Shown here piece by piece: positions 17,505-26,098 of a stretch of DNA of 32,163 nucleotides. Location of the stretch: the NCBI GenBank assembly GCA_031264885.1, contig JAISDM010000016.1:1-32163 (forward strand). Direction: 5' to 3'. Within the stretch, counting starts at the first letter, position 1; each line of letters begins with the position of its first letter. The DNA comes from Peptococcaceae bacterium (GTDB taxonomy: Bacteria > Bacillota > Peptococcia > DRI-13 > UBA5745). A model generated the notes under the pieces. It had not been told where the DNA came from. It did not search any database and was given only the letters and a program-made list of their open reading frames with translations. A program made the translations under genes and the position numbers.

Positions 17505-17999
17505 TTAAAGAATTACAAGATGCGTAACCGCGTAAAAGACAAATAGAATAACCGTCCCGGCCAGGCAGATGCGGCAGCGGTCGATATACTGCTGCCGTGT
17601 CTCCGGCCTTTTTTTGAAGTGCTTGCGCCATCCGGAATTCTCGTCCATTACCGCGGCGCCATCTGAATCCGGCTCTGAACCTCGTTTTCGCAGTGTGCTT
17701 AACCGGAAAAGGCTGAGGATCACGGTGACAGCGCCGAATCCCAGCCAACAGTAAAACGCAGAAAAACTGAGGTTTTGCCGGTACTTATCGGCGCCATAAA
17801 CGCCGTATTTCAGCCAAGCCCCTGTCTCCCCGAAAGCCATGGCTATGGTCCCGCCTATCGTAATCCAAAAAAAGATTCGGCTGAGTTCAAGCAGGATAGA
17901 CCCCTCGGCGCTTCGTGTAATCCTCTCCCGCTTTTTTTCAAGCGACCTGCGGAACACATCGTCGTCGCCCTTGCCAAAGCGTTGTAGTAGATTAAACAT
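17505..17999 (-). CDS. Small membrane protein of unknown function
   Basis: 164 aa with about three hydrophobic segments; starts 2 bp after the stop of the UGSC-like gene 18002-19723, suggesting coupling. Confidence 0.65.
   Translation of the reverse strand: MFNLLQRFGKGDDDVFRRSLEKKRERITRSAEGSILLELSRIFFWITIGGTIAMAFGETGAWLKYGVYGADKYRQNLSFSAFYCWLGFGAVTVILSLFRLSTLRKRGSEPDSDGAAVMDENSGWRKHFKKRPETRQQYIDRCRICLAGTVILFVFYAVTHLVIL
17522..17548 (+). repeat. 27-bp direct repeat, right copy
   Basis: Identical to 14970-14996; lies in the 3' end of the membrane-protein gene. Confidence 0.9.
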
Positions 18000-18001
18000 A
18001 T

Positions 18002-19723
18002 TTACATCTGAGCTTCTTTCAGCATTTCATTCCAATGATCCGGGAGCTTGACCGCCTGGCTGGTGAGCTTGCCCATCGAGTAGTTCGACCGGAAGAACTG
18101 GCTGCGGTTACGGGTCGGATCCCCGACGACAATGACGACAATGTTGGCTTCTTTCCAGAACAGCGGCACCATACGCTTGGGGTCGTCGGATTCATACCAT
18201 TCCGGATCAAGATTCCCCATCCCGACCTCTTCCTTTAAGCTGTAAGGCTGCCAATGATTAAACCGGGATACGTTCGTTTCGAAGTACTCGGCGGTAACCT
18301 TCGCGTGGGCGAGGATGTACTTTGTAATGGATTCTTTATCATACCCGCTCCCGGCAAGCAGCTTCGCGACGGCCGGGCTTAAGAACAGGACGTTGTTATC
18401 CTGATATCTGCGCATTGTCTGATAGGGTTCAGTCATCCTGGCTGCCCAGTCGGTCAGATAATCCAGATGCTGTTCCGCGGTGGAACCGTTCGTCTGCATC
18501 GGGTCGCTGCATACGCGGCCGGAAACGATCGTGACGACGTTTTCGCCTTTGTCGAAGCCCTGCGTCTCAGCGACTGTCTTGAAGCCGATTTCTTCACAGA
18601 CTTGGTCATTCTCCGGGATAACCGGACGGAACATCTGTCCGTAGGTCGACATATCCGTCGAACCGATCTGGAACCCGGCGATGTTGCGCAGTATCAGGCG
18701 ATAGAAGCGGCCTACCGTTACGTTCGGCATACAATCCGGACGCTGATGCCCGATTTTGTAGTTGAATTTAAGTTGATCACGAATGGGCCCGTTCAGCATG
18801 ATCATCGCTTCCCACCCCGGAGTGGCGCCGGAGTCTTTGACGCTAAACTCAGGGGTCGCCATGATCTCGGCGATGGCGAGAAGCAGCGGGAAATATTCCG
18901 GATGACAGCCGGCCATAACACCGTTAACCGCGACTTTCCAAACAGTGCAGGAGGCCATGGACGGCTCCATAATGCCGATCACTTCCTCAGGATCGCGGTC
19001 CGTGAATTTCAGGAACTTCTCAATTTTTTCAACAGTCGGAGGGACAATCGGAAGACCGTCCGACCATTTCATTTCGTAGAAATAATCCTGGATCTCCTCG
19101 TTGCTTCCCTCAAAAATAATATCGCGGGAAGCCGGCCCTCTCTTTCTTTCCCTAGCCGTACTTTTGACAGGCGTTGTAAGGGCGGCGGCGATCTTCGGAA
19201 CGACAGCGTCACGAATGTTTTTGCGGACGGTATCCGCCGAATCCAGCGCGATCGGGTTCGGATATTCCACGAAACGGGCGTCCGGGTAGCCGGCGCTCTT
19301 CGCGTTCTGTTTTGCCATGGGTGGGAAGCCCTTGCAGAGTATGCCGACAGCCGGAATGCCCTGCCGCTCGACCAACACAACGCCGCGCGCCACAGCGGGA
19401 GAGCAGGTACCGCAGCAGCCGTTGCCGACAATTACGGCGTCAATGCCGTTTTTCTTAAGCTGTTCCGGAAGAGCCGCCATCATCTCGGCTTCATAAGACG
19501 GATCATGGAAATTGCCGAAGGTCTTGTAGCCGACAAATTTAATGTCCGGATACATGGCTTTTAATTCTTCTTCAATCATCGGGAAGGTTTCATCGCCGCG
19601 GAACGCCCAGTTCCAAAGCTCGCCGATGGTTTTTCCGTTGAGATCGGGGATGGACGGAGAAACTGTTTTGTCTTTTGAGACAGATACCGCGGCTGGATAA
19701 ACAACCTGAAGAACGCCACTCAT
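18002..19723 (-). CDS. UGSC-like (seleno)protein-family fusion, Cys form, paralogue 2
   Basis: 573 aa; VIVGNGCCGTCSPAVARG motif; KWSDGLPIVPPTVEKIEKFL...WKVAVNGVMAGCHPEYFPLL aligned by eye with 6259-7962. Confidence 0.75.
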   Translation of the reverse strand: MSGVLQVVYPAAVSVSKDKTVSPSIPDLNGKTIGELWNWAFRGDETFPMIEEELKAMYPDIKFVGYKTFGNFHDPSYEAEMMAALPEQLKKNGIDAVIVGNGCCGTCSPAVARGVVLVERQGIPAVGILCKGFPPMAKQNAKSAGYPDARFVEYPNPIALDSADTVRKNIRDAVVPKIAAALTTPVKSTARERKRGPASRDIIFEGSNEEIQDYFYEMKWSDGLPIVPPTVEKIEKFLKFTDRDPEEVIGIMEPSMASCTVWKVAVNGVMAGCHPEYFPLLLAIAEIMATPEFSVKDSGATPGWEAMIMLNGPIRDQLKFNYKIGHQRPDCMPNVTVGRFYRLILRNIAGFQIGSTDMSTYGQMFRPVIPENDQVCEEIGFKTVAETQGFDKGENVVTIVSGRVCSDPMQTNGSTAEQHLDYLTDWAARMTEPYQTMRRYQDNNVLFLSPAVAKLLAGSGYDKESITKYILAHAKVTAEYFETNVSRFNHWQPYSLKEEVGMGNLDPEWYESDDPKRMVPLFWKEANIVVIVVGDPTRNRSQFFRSNYSMGKLTSQAVKLPDHWNEMLKEAQM

Positions 19724-19759
19724 AGTTCATACACTTCTTTCTTTGTTTATTACATTTTT

Positions 19760-19788
19760 ATTATACTTTGAGTGGTTTTTTTGTCCAA
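19760..19788 (-). promoter_or_regulatory. Sigma-70-type promoter of UGSC paralogue 2
   Basis: Minus strand TTGGAC-N17-TATAAT; -10 at 19760-19765, -35 at 19783-19788. Confidence 0.75.
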
Positions 19789-19806
19789 TTGAACATAAAA
19801 CCCGTT

Positions 19807-19844
19807 TGATAGTTTAATGGCTATCAGTTGTTTTATCGATAGTT
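19807..19844. promoter_or_regulatory. Putative LysR-type operator TGATAGT-N8-TATCA-N8-ATCGATAGTT
   Basis: Contains dyad TGATAG-N8-CTATCA and a third half-site; identical spacing to 10038-10075. Confidence 0.7.
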
Positions 19845-19883
19845 TATACTCTATATTTGGAGAGGCGGCTGCGGTCAGCTTCT

Positions 19884-21560
19884 CTATATGCGGTACAACC
19901 GCGTGGCATACTCATATATAAGCGCGTCCAGCCCCTCGCTCACGCCTTGGTAATGGCGCATTTCGCCGTCTTGGTCCAAGTACCCGAAGTCATCCCCGGC
20001 TGACGGCCAATAAGGCAGCCCCTCACCGTTAGGATCTCCCTTGCGGCAGAAATTCGCCCAATAGCCGCAGACGATGTCCGCCACCCGATAATCCAATTCC
20101 CGCCAGGGGCGGTTCGCCGGTACGCCGCCGGCAAGCGACCGGAAAGCATACCACTGGTCGCTGCCGTGAAACGCCAGCCGAAGGTCGGGGTTCATCTTTG
20201 GATCCGTCATATCTTCGGGGTGAACCGGGGGTATATGCGACCACAGGTAAGCGTATACGGACATGTTTGGGCGCAACTTCTTCATGTGCATACCGAACAG
20301 CCGGTGCAGCATCAAACTGCGGGCGCCGCTGGACTTCCCGTTGCCGGTCAGCCCCAGCGAGGCCAGCCGCCTGGCTTTCTTTGCCGCGTTTTCGTCCGTT
20401 ACCTTCACGAGCGCCTCAAAATCATACTTATCGTACAAATCCCCCAGCATATAGCGAAAATGAGCGTAAAAATCAGCCGCGTTCCCGATGGATTTCTTTA
20501 GGGGATATCGCGTTTCCCCGTCTCCGTCGTGGTGCCCAAGGTAAAACACAGGGTCGCCCGGATCCGTAAAAACCAGCGCCTCCCCGTAGGTGGCGCCGCC
20601 CATAACGTCGATATCGTAATCCAGCTTCTCAAACGCCTCATAAAAAGAACCGTATGGAATATAGTCCCCGTCGCATACCATATCGCCTATGACATAATCC
20701 CGCGCCAAATCAAAGCTGAACACGCGCTCTGCCGGCAGCTTGCGCAGATCGTCCAGGGGCGTGTCCGCCGCGATGCCCAACTGTCCCAGGTAATCTGTCC
20801 CGAACCGCTCCGCCTCCGGCACGGTGGGGAATTTCATGAACCAACGGAAAACACTCTGGGCAATAACGCGCTTCACCCGTCCGCGGGCATAGGGGCACAG
20901 GGCGATGGCGTTGGATTTCCATGTGCCGCCCGACACGCCGCCCACGGTAATGTTGTTCGGATCGCCGCCAAATTGCTCAATATTCTCCGTTACCCAGTCC
21001 AGCGCGGCCAACTGATCCATTAGCCCATAGTTGCCGCTTTTCCCGCCCTGCTCGGCCGAAAGCTGCGGCAGCGCGATATAACCGAACGGGCCAAGGCGCT
21101 GCCCCACACTCACGGCCACAATGCCGCGTTTGGCGAGGCCGACGGGGTTGTTCTGCACTTCATAGGAAAACCCGGTGGTCAGACCGCCCCCATGAAACCA
21201 GATAAACACGGGCCGTTTCTCGCCGGGCCGCGCCGCGCCTGTGCAAACGTTCAGATACAGGCAGTCCTCGCTGATTGCCGGCGCCGCCGCGGATACCGTG
21301 TCGTCATCGCCCTTCACGTCGGCGGAATCCCGGCGGTGTACCCATTTCATATCCTGGTAGGCAGCCGGCGCAAACGAGTCACAGCTGCGCACCCCATCCC
21401 AAGGGGCAGGCGGCGCGGGCGGCGCCCACCTAAGCGGACCCACCGGCGGAGCGGCATATGGAATGCCCTTAAACAGCGTCAAACCGTCCGCGTCTTCCCC
21501 TGCCGAAACACCCCGCGTCTTCCCGTATATCGTTTTTACAATCCCAATCGGCATGGTCAT
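19884..21560 (-). CDS. Type-B carboxylesterase / para-nitrobenzyl-esterase-like
   Basis: FKGIPYAAPPVGPLRW, SEDCLYLNV, WFHGGG, and TVGGVSGG (degenerate GxSxG) motifs. Confidence 0.88.
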   Translation of the reverse strand: MTMPIGIVKTIYGKTRGVSAGEDADGLTLFKGIPYAAPPVGPLRWAPPAPPAPWDGVRSCDSFAPAAYQDMKWVHRRDSADVKGDDDTVSAAAPAISEDCLYLNVCTGAARPGEKRPVFIWFHGGGLTTGFSYEVQNNPVGLAKRGIVAVSVGQRLGPFGYIALPQLSAEQGGKSGNYGLMDQLAALDWVTENIEQFGGDPNNITVGGVSGGTWKSNAIALCPYARGRVKRVIAQSVFRWFMKFPTVPEAERFGTDYLGQLGIAADTPLDDLRKLPAERVFSFDLARDYVIGDMVCDGDYIPYGSFYEAFEKLDYDIDVMGGATYGEALVFTDPGDPVFYLGHHDGDGETRYPLKKSIGNAADFYAHFRYMLGDLYDKYDFEALVKVTDENAAKKARRLASLGLTGNGKSSGARSLMLHRLFGMHMKKLRPNMSVYAYLWSHIPPVHPEDMTDPKMNPDLRLAFHGSDQWYAFRSLAGGVPANRPWRELDYRVADIVCGYWANFCRKGDPNGEGLPYWPSAGDDFGYLDQDGEMRHYQGVSEGLDALIYEYATRLYRI

Positions 21561-21570
21561 CTCTCCTTAA

Positions 21571-21620
21571 ACGGTACGTATTCATAGCCCGCGCAGACTC
21601 TTGATCAGCCCGGGTCCGGA
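21571..21620 (-). pseudogene. 3'-end remnant of an additional carboxylesterase gene
   Basis: Minus strand encodes SGPGLIKSLRGL-stop, near-duplicate of the C-terminus of the next gene (HPGLIKSLREL-stop at 21657). Confidence 0.65.
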
Positions 21621-21624
21621 TTGA

Positions 21625-21647
21625 GGGCGGCAGAATGCCGCCCCTAC
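21625..21647 (+). repeat. REP-like palindrome GGGCGGCAGAATGCCGCCCCTAC, third copy
   Basis: Exact copy of 236-258. Confidence 0.9.
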
Positions 21648-21656
21648 GGTACATAT

Positions 21657-23132
21657 TTATAGTTCGCGCAGACTCTTGATCAGCCCCGGATGGTCGGCTG
21701 CGAAGCGAACGGCCTGCTTGGCGGCGGGGTTCCGCGCCAATTCCTCCGCCGCGTATCCCATATCGGTAAAGTGCATGGACACCGGGTTTTCTTTAGTATA
21801 GGCCGGCCAAGGCTTCAACCCTTCCCCGTTCGGGTCGCCCGTCTTTGCGAAATTGGTCCAATAATCCACCATCGCTTCCGACAATTCCTTATCATACGCG
21901 GTGAAACCGCCGTTTCCCGCGTCAGCCGCTTCCACCATGCCCATCACATACCGGATCTCGCTGCCGTGAGGCGTAGGGTTCTGCAGTCCCCTTTGCCGGG
22001 CGGGGGGCTGGGTCCGTTCGAAGTGGTAGGTGAATATCGGCCTGCGTCCCGTGTCTGTCTGCCGAATTGCCCAGGAAACGCCTCTGGAATAGACGAACGC
22101 CGGAATCATCCTCTCGTCGGCCACTTCATGGCGCACGATTTTGATCCATCCGCTGTCGCCGCTGACAGACCCGGCAATCACCGGAATATCCGCACATTCG
22201 CCTTTCCATATCCCCACGCCGGGCGTAACCGTCAGGATGTCGCCGTCAATGTCCGGCTGGAACACCGATTTCTCCCAGGATTCCAGTTCCCCGGCAGTGG
22301 CGTCCCGCAGCATGTCGTTCACCTCGCCGGCGTCCTTTTTCATCAAATCATCCGCCGTCCAGCCGAGTCTGTCCATTCCCCGCCGGCAGACGCCGATTTT
22401 TTCATCCAACGGACGATAATTGTCGGAATCGGTCACGCCGCCGCCGGATTCCACGATCACCCGCCGCATCATGTGCCGCGCGCGGGGTGAACACATCAGC
22501 ATGCGGGCGCTCATCCCGCCCGCGGAGAATCCGAACACCGTAATATTGTCCGCGTCCCCCCCGAATGCGCCGATGTTCCCGCGAACCCAGGAAAGAGCCG
22601 CTATCTGGTCCAGAAGCCCGTAGTTTCCCGTCGTCCCGTCCCGCGCTTTCAACGCGTCCAACGCAAGGAAGCCCAGCGCGCCCAAGCGGTAATTGACCGT
22701 GACCAAGATCACGCCCTTCCGCGCGAACGCCTCCCCGTCAAATTCCGGGGAAGTCCCGCATCCGGTAACAAACCCGCCCCCGTGGATCCAGAACATGACC
22801 GGGCAATTTCCCCTCTCGGATTCCCTCCCTGCCGGGCCGCCGCCCGTTTTCCCCGCCGCTCCCGCAGGCGCCCAGATATTCAGGTACAGGCAATCCTCAC
22901 CGATCTCCCGGACGTCCGGGTCGCCGAAGGGTTTATGCTGCACCGCGGACGCGGAGAATTTATCACAAAGAAGCACCCCCGCCCATGGCAGCGGTCTTTG
23001 GGGCGGCGTGAACCGCAGCATGCCCACAGGCGGCCTGGCGTAGGGGATCCCCTTAAACACCGTGACATTCTCATCCCTCCCCGGCACACCCTTCAGCAAG
23101 CCATATTGTGTGGGAACTGTATCCATAGCCAT
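21657..23132 (-). CDS. Type-B carboxylesterase / para-nitrobenzyl-esterase-like
   Basis: FKGIPYARPPVGMLRF, GEDCLYLNIWAP, FWIHGGGF, FGFSAGG nucleophile elbow; start placed at 23132. Confidence 0.9.
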   Translation of the reverse strand: MAMDTVPTQYGLLKGVPGRDENVTVFKGIPYARPPVGMLRFTPPQRPLPWAGVLLCDKFSASAVQHKPFGDPDVREIGEDCLYLNIWAPAGAAGKTGGGPAGRESERGNCPVMFWIHGGGFVTGCGTSPEFDGEAFARKGVILVTVNYRLGALGFLALDALKARDGTTGNYGLLDQIAALSWVRGNIGAFGGDADNITVFGFSAGGMSARMLMCSPRARHMMRRVIVESGGGVTDSDNYRPLDEKIGVCRRGMDRLGWTADDLMKKDAGEVNDMLRDATAGELESWEKSVFQPDIDGDILTVTPGVGIWKGECADIPVIAGSVSGDSGWIKIVRHEVADERMIPAFVYSRGVSWAIRQTDTGRRPIFTYHFERTQPPARQRGLQNPTPHGSEIRYVMGMVEAADAGNGGFTAYDKELSEAMVDYWTNFAKTGDPNGEGLKPWPAYTKENPVSMHFTDMGYAAEELARNPAAKQAVRFAADHPGLIKSLREL

Positions 23133-23165
23133 AAGATTTCTCCTTCCGCGGACGAGTATGAGTTT

Positions 23166-23198
23166 AGGACTTGTGCAACTTATTATTGCACAAGTCCT
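23166..23198. repeat. Perfect inverted repeat AGGACTTGTGCA(A)...(T)TGCACAAGTCCT
   Basis: 13-bp perfect stem, 7-nt loop, between LysR and esterase genes; no U-run. Confidence 0.85.
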
Positions 23199-23211
23199 TA
23201 GACGCTCAAGT

Positions 23212-24120
23212 TTAGACCCCCGCCGTTCCGGGGTTGGGCGCGCCTTCCCCGTTTGCCGCTTCATCCACAAACACTCGGACAGACGGGTTATCGGCGGGAT
23301 CGCAGTAGTACATGTTTACGTCGAAAGCGCAAGGCACGGTCGTGACCTGGGAAAGCGCGATATTGCGGTACTCCCCGCTGACCACGGACTTGGGTACGAT
23401 GGTCACGCCGTTTCCAAGGGAAACCATCAGCAAGGCGCTGTCCACATTTGGCACGGGGATCACATTGATCCGCCCGTTCGTATGTTTTTCCGCAAGTATG
23501 CGGTTCTGCGCGTACGGCCCCCAGAATTCGTCGTCAAAAGGCACAAACAGGTTTTCTTTTTCCAACTCTTTCAACTCGACAAACGGGGATTTTTGCAGCC
23601 GGCGGCCTGCCGGGAAAGCCACGAAGGCCGCCTGGCGAAAGGCTGCGGAGCATTTGATTTTATCCAACAGCTGCGTGTACGCGCAGGGGGACAGAAACAC
23701 GTCGTTTTCGAGGATTTCGCGGGATGTGACCGGCCCCCGCGCCACGCTGAGCGACAGGGCGATCCCCCGGTACCGGGCGGAAAACCGATGGATGAAGTCC
23801 AATGTGCCGCGCCCCAGGGAGCTTCTCGTGCAGGCGATTTTGAGCGTTCCGCCATCGGTTTGCCCGCCGATTTTGATGCGGCTTTCCAGTTTCGCGCATT
23901 TTTGAATCAGCCGCGCCGCGTCAAGCGATAACTGCTTGCCCGCCTCCGTCAGGCACATGGCGCGCGTGCTGCGCACGAACAGCTTGAATCCCAATTCTTC
24001 CTCCATTTCAAGGATATGACGGCTCAACACAGACTGGGTGATGTAGAGTTTTTTTGCCGCCAAGCTGTAGCTGCGCGTGTCGGCAAGCACCAGGAACTCC
24101 TGCAGGCGGTTCGTGGTCAT
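23212..24120 (-). CDS. LysR-family transcriptional regulator
   Basis: MTTNRLQEFLVLADTRSYSLAAKKLYITQSVLSRHILEMEEELGFKLFVRSTRAMCLTEAG. Confidence 0.92.
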   Translation of the reverse strand: MTTNRLQEFLVLADTRSYSLAAKKLYITQSVLSRHILEMEEELGFKLFVRSTRAMCLTEAGKQLSLDAARLIQKCAKLESRIKIGGQTDGGTLKIACTRSSLGRGTLDFIHRFSARYRGIALSLSVARGPVTSREILENDVFLSPCAYTQLLDKIKCSAAFRQAAFVAFPAGRRLQKSPFVELKELEKENLFVPFDDEFWGPYAQNRILAEKHTNGRINVIPVPNVDSALLMVSLGNGVTIVPKSVVSGEYRNIALSQVTTVPCAFDVNMYYCDPADNPSVRVFVDEAANGEGAPNPGTAGV

Positions 24121-25025
24121 TCCCCGACCCTCCCCTCGCCCGCGGCAAGAAAGGCTTTGAGCGCGTCCGCGAACAATGCCGCTGCCTCATTGGCCGGCTC
24201 CTTCTGACAGTAAAACCGCATCATCGCCTCGCCGCCGTCGCATAGAGAAAGAGCCACCGAGTCCGGCGGGGCTGCCGCCAGAGACGCCAACGGGTACATG
24301 GCCAGCCCTTTTTCCACGGACACCAGGTATTTGAACCATGTCTTGTCCTGGACATCGCCGCACAGCGAATAGGATATTCCCGATTCTTCCAATATCGCCT
24401 CTTGCCGGCGGCGTATGGCGGGTTCCCGGGTCTCCGGGTAGAGTATAAACTGCTCCCCCTCCAGTTCCTTGACGGACACTTCCGTCCGCCCCGCCAGCGG
24501 ATGGTCTTTAGGCACAAACACATACTGGTTCATCACACACACGTCCATGCCGCGTATCTGCGCTGTCTGCTGGGATTCTACGTAAAACGCGAAATACACG
24601 TCCACATCCCCCGCCTCCAGGCTGTCCATCACGCCATAGGCCGCGTCGTCGGTGAATTCCAGGTGCAGGCCGGGGTACATCCGGTTGAAACCGCGCAAAA
24701 ACTGCCTCAGCGCCGGCGGCAGTTCCAGCCCCATCACCGCCAGTTTTAAACGCCTGTACGCGCCGAACGCCGTATCGGCCCCCCGGCGCGCGATCCGCTG
24801 GTAATCCTCCAGAAGCTCGCGGCACTCATCAAAAAAGCATCGCCCGTCCGCCGTCAATTCCACCCGATGGGCATTGCGCGCAAGCAGCCTGACCCCAAGG
24901 CTGTTCTCAAATTTGGAAAAACGCGCGCTCAAAACCGCCGCGGACACCTGAAGCCGTGCCGCCGTCCGCGCAAAACTGCCCGACTCGGCAATCAGGATAA
25001 ATTCTCTCAAACGCTCATAGTTCAT
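24117..25025 (-). CDS. LysR-family transcriptional regulator
   Basis: MNYERLREFILIAESGSFARTAARLQVSAAVLSARFSKFENSLGVRLLARNAHRVELTADG; stop overlaps the next LysR start by 4 bp. Confidence 0.9.
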   Translation of the reverse strand: MNYERLREFILIAESGSFARTAARLQVSAAVLSARFSKFENSLGVRLLARNAHRVELTADGRCFFDECRELLEDYQRIARRGADTAFGAYRRLKLAVMGLELPPALRQFLRGFNRMYPGLHLEFTDDAAYGVMDSLEAGDVDVYFAFYVESQQTAQIRGMDVCVMNQYVFVPKDHPLAGRTEVSVKELEGEQFILYPETREPAIRRRQEAILEESGISYSLCGDVQDKTWFKYLVSVEKGLAMYPLASLAAAPPDSVALSLCDGGEAMMRFYCQKEPANEAAALFADALKAFLAAGEGRVGE

Positions 25026-25124
25026 GTCACACCTCAATTCGAGGCAATTGTAGCACAAATGCCATGAGACTGGAAGCGGCAAATCCACGGCGGCGGTGTG
25101 GTTCCGCGCGATGGTTCCGCGCGG

Positions 25125-26087
25125 TCAATACGCCCCTGTCTTTTGCGCCTGTGCCTTCACACAGGCTGCCACATGCCCCGGCGCGACCAACTCCAATTTT
25201 TGGGGGCCTTTGCATACCTCCGACGCCTGCGGGCAGCGGGCGGCAAAGCGGCAGCCCGGTTTCGGGTCGATGGGGGATACGATTTCGCCTCTCAGCACAG
25301 CGCGTTCCCTGCGCGCGTGTATATTCGCCGATGGCACGGCGGACAGCAGCGCCCTCGTGTAAGGATGGACCGGCGCCGCAAACAGCTCTTTGGCGGGGCA
25401 TTTCTCAACCAGCTGCCCCAGGTACATGACACAGATGTCGTCGGATATGTGGCGCACCACGGACAGATCGTGAGTGATGAACATGTAGGTCAGGTTTTTT
25501 TCTTGCTGCAGATCCATGAGCAAGTTCAGTATCTGCGCCTGTATGGATACGTCCAGCGCCGATACGGGCTCGTCGCAGACCACGAAGGCCGGATCCAGCG
25601 CCAGCGCCCTGGCGATGACCACCCGCTGGCGGCGCCCGCCGTCCAGTTCGTGCGGGTACGCCAGCCGCAGCCGGGCCGCGATGCCCGCCAAATCCATCAA
25701 CTGTGCGGTTTTTTCGTCCATCTGGCGCTTGTTGTATCTGCGGGACAGATGGAGCGGTTCCTGGATTGTGTCCTCCACCGTGTAGCGCGGGTTCAGGGAC
25801 GAGTAAGGGTCTTGGAAGATAATCTGCGCCTGTTCGCGGAATTTACGCAGCTGTCCTCTGGAGAGGATCGTCACATCCTCGCCGTCCAGGAAAAACCTTC
25901 CGGATGTGCTGTCCTCCAGATGAACCAGCACCCTGCCCAGCGTGGATTTGCCGCAGCCTGACTCCCCCACGATCCCCAATGTGCCGCCTCTGCCGATGGA
26001 AAAAGATACATCGTCCACCGCATGCACCGTACCGCGCTTAGTTTTGAAATGTTTCTTCAGATTTCTGACCTCCAGAAATTCCGGCAT
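25125..26087 (-). CDS. Peptide-type ABC transporter ATPase (DppF/OppF-like)
   Basis: [50 protein letters not shown]; start at MPEFLEVRNLKKHF. Confidence 0.92.
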   Translation of the reverse strand: MPEFLEVRNLKKHFKTKRGTVHAVDDVSFSIGRGGTLGIVGESGCGKSTLGRVLVHLEDSTSGRFFLDGEDVTILSRGQLRKFREQAQIIFQDPYSSLNPRYTVEDTIQEPLHLSRRYNKRQMDEKTAQLMDLAGIAARLRLAYPHELDGGRRQRVVIARALALDPAFVVCDEPVSALDVSIQAQILNLLMDLQQEKNLTYMFITHDLSVVRHISDDICVMYLGQLVEKCPAKELFAAPVHPYTRALLSAVPSANIHARRERAVLRGEIVSPIDPKPGCRFAARCPQASEVCKGPQKLELVAPGHVAACVKAQAQKTGAY

Positions 26088-26098
26088 GGGGACTCCTT

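Noticed and set aside
18467-19564. 365-aa plus-strand ORF
   Set aside because: Antisense to the second UGSC-like gene; same artefact at the homologous position.
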